5,936 nt of DNA, from NCBI GenBank assembly GCA_021828635.1, contig JAJZEJ010000069.1, positions 1-5,936 on the forward strand, in the 5' to 3' direction. A program made the position numbers and the translations under genes. The notes under the pieces were generated by a model. The model was not told the origin of the DNA and did not search any database. It saw only the letters and a list, made by a program, of their open reading frames with translations. Positions 5,563-5,936 of the stretch are shown one piece after another. This stretch comes from Chloroflexota bacterium. GTDB taxonomy: Bacteria > Chloroflexota > Ktedonobacteria > Ktedonobacterales > Ktedonobacteraceae. Every line of letters begins with the position of its first letter. Position 1 is the stretch's first letter.

Positions 5563-5607
5563 TGTGCGTAGGAGATGTGTTCCATCACGCTCCTACGCAC
5601 ATATTTT
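5563..5607 (+). terminator. Stem-loop terminator after the aldo/keto reductase gene
   Basis: TGTGCGTAGGAG (5563-5574) and CTCCTACGCACA (5590-5601) form a perfect 12-bp, GC-rich stem around a 15-base loop, followed by TATTTT (5602-5607). It begins 27 bases after the stop codon. The T-run is short, so termination may be partial. The outer GCGTAGG/CCTACGC sequence is shared with the arms of the inverted repeat at 2234-2347, so this may also be a member of that repeat family reused as a terminator. Confidence 0.7.
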
Positions 5608-5621
5608 AAGAGAGTAGCAGC

Positions 5622-5936
5622 ATGAAACGCCTCTTGAATGCCGTTCTATTGCTCTTCGTAGTATTGCTTGCTACCTGTAGCACCATATCAACCCCTTCTA
5701 TTTCTGCCACTGCTCAGGAACAACAACAATCAGCACAGACACTGCGTCAACTGGCGCAACAGCGGGGTATCGCTATTGGCGCGGCTATGAATATGGATGC
5801 GTACAATAGCGATCCTCGCTATGGGCAGGTGCTGGGGAGCCAGTTTGATATGGTGACGCCGGAAAATGTGATGAAGTGGAATGCGGTTCATCCCGCGCCA
5901 CATACCTATACCTTCGCGCAAGCCGATGAGTTGGTG
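5622..5936 (+). CDS. Secreted endo-1,4-beta-xylanase, glycoside hydrolase family 10 (5' part, cut by the window edge)
   Basis: The first 105 codons are present and open to the window end. Residues 1-18 are a signal peptide with basic MKR and the hydrophobic core LLNAVLLLFVVLLAT. A-T-A (29-31) before Gln32 gives a good signal peptidase I site; C19 follows LLAT, a poor lipobox, so lipoprotein anchoring is possible but less likely. After a Gln/Ser-rich linker (32-38) the mature domain starts at about 39. 'LRQLAQQRGIAIGAAMN' is the family 10 first barrel strand, and 'FDMVTPENVMKWNAVHP' (75-91) carries the TPEN-x-MKW block, whose Glu, Asn and Lys contact substrate in the -1/-2 subsites. The catalytic acid and nucleophile glutamates lie beyond the window. 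The enzyme would cut the xylan backbone outside the cell. A stem-loop precedes it, and the purine-rich AAGAGAG (5608-5614) is a weak ribosome binding site. Confidence 0.9.
   Translation, partial: MKRLLNAVLLLFVVLLATCSTISTPSISATAQEQQQSAQTLRQLAQQRGIAIGAAMNMDAYNSDPRYGQVLGSQFDMVTPENVMKWNAVHPAPHTYTFAQADELV

Noticed and set aside
5667..5678. Lipobox LLATC in the xylanase signal peptide
   Set aside because: Threonine just before Cys19 is outside the usual Gly/Ala/Ser rule, and an A-T-A signal peptidase I site follows at 29-31; kept only as a lesser alternative.

Overview
The window looks like chromosome from a heterotrophic, probably soil-living member of the Chloroflexota, most likely class Ktedonobacteria. 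This is an inference from the gene mix: a DUF2231-Rieske membrane protein, a stand-alone ECF-type sigma factor, a YtxH-like helical protein, a family 10 xylanase, long intergenic spacers, roughly balanced base composition and paired palindromic intergenic repeats. No rRNA, tRNA, CRISPR array, transposase or phage gene is visible.

Layout. Positions 173-1138 (+) encode a two-domain protein: an N-terminal helical domain that resembles the FliG/MgtE-type middle/C-terminal fold, followed by a class I SAM-dependent methyltransferase. After 43 bases, 1182-2132 (+) encodes a four-helix DUF2231 membrane domain fused to a soluble Rieske [2Fe-2S] domain; the two genes may be co-transcribed. A 513-base gene-free stretch (2133-2645) follows. 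It holds a paired-palindrome inverted repeat (2234-2347), a perfect 14-bp AT-rich hairpin (2401-2432) and the probable promoter of the next gene. Positions 2646-3269 (+) encode a 207-residue ECF-like sigma factor with no recognisable anti-sigma gene beside it. Between it and the convergent gene 3525-4277 (-) lies a second, much better preserved inverted repeat (3382-3472), preceded by two decayed repeat units. The minus-strand gene encodes a 250-residue, Lys/Ala/Gln/Thr-rich amphipathic helical protein with a C-terminal membrane anchor of YtxH type. Positions 4278-4530 are a divergent promoter region. Positions 4531-5535 (+) encode an NADPH-dependent aldo/keto reductase with an intact catalytic tetrad, followed by a stem-loop terminator. 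From 5622 to the window edge runs the 5' part of a secreted family 10 endo-xylanase.

How it fits together. The genes do not form one obvious pathway. They read as separate short units: (methyltransferase + Rieske protein), sigma factor, envelope/stress-type helical protein, aldo/keto reductase and xylanase. The most notable points are the FliG-like/methyltransferase fusion and the two intergenic elements built from facing palindromes, an architecture reminiscent of REP/BIME elements.
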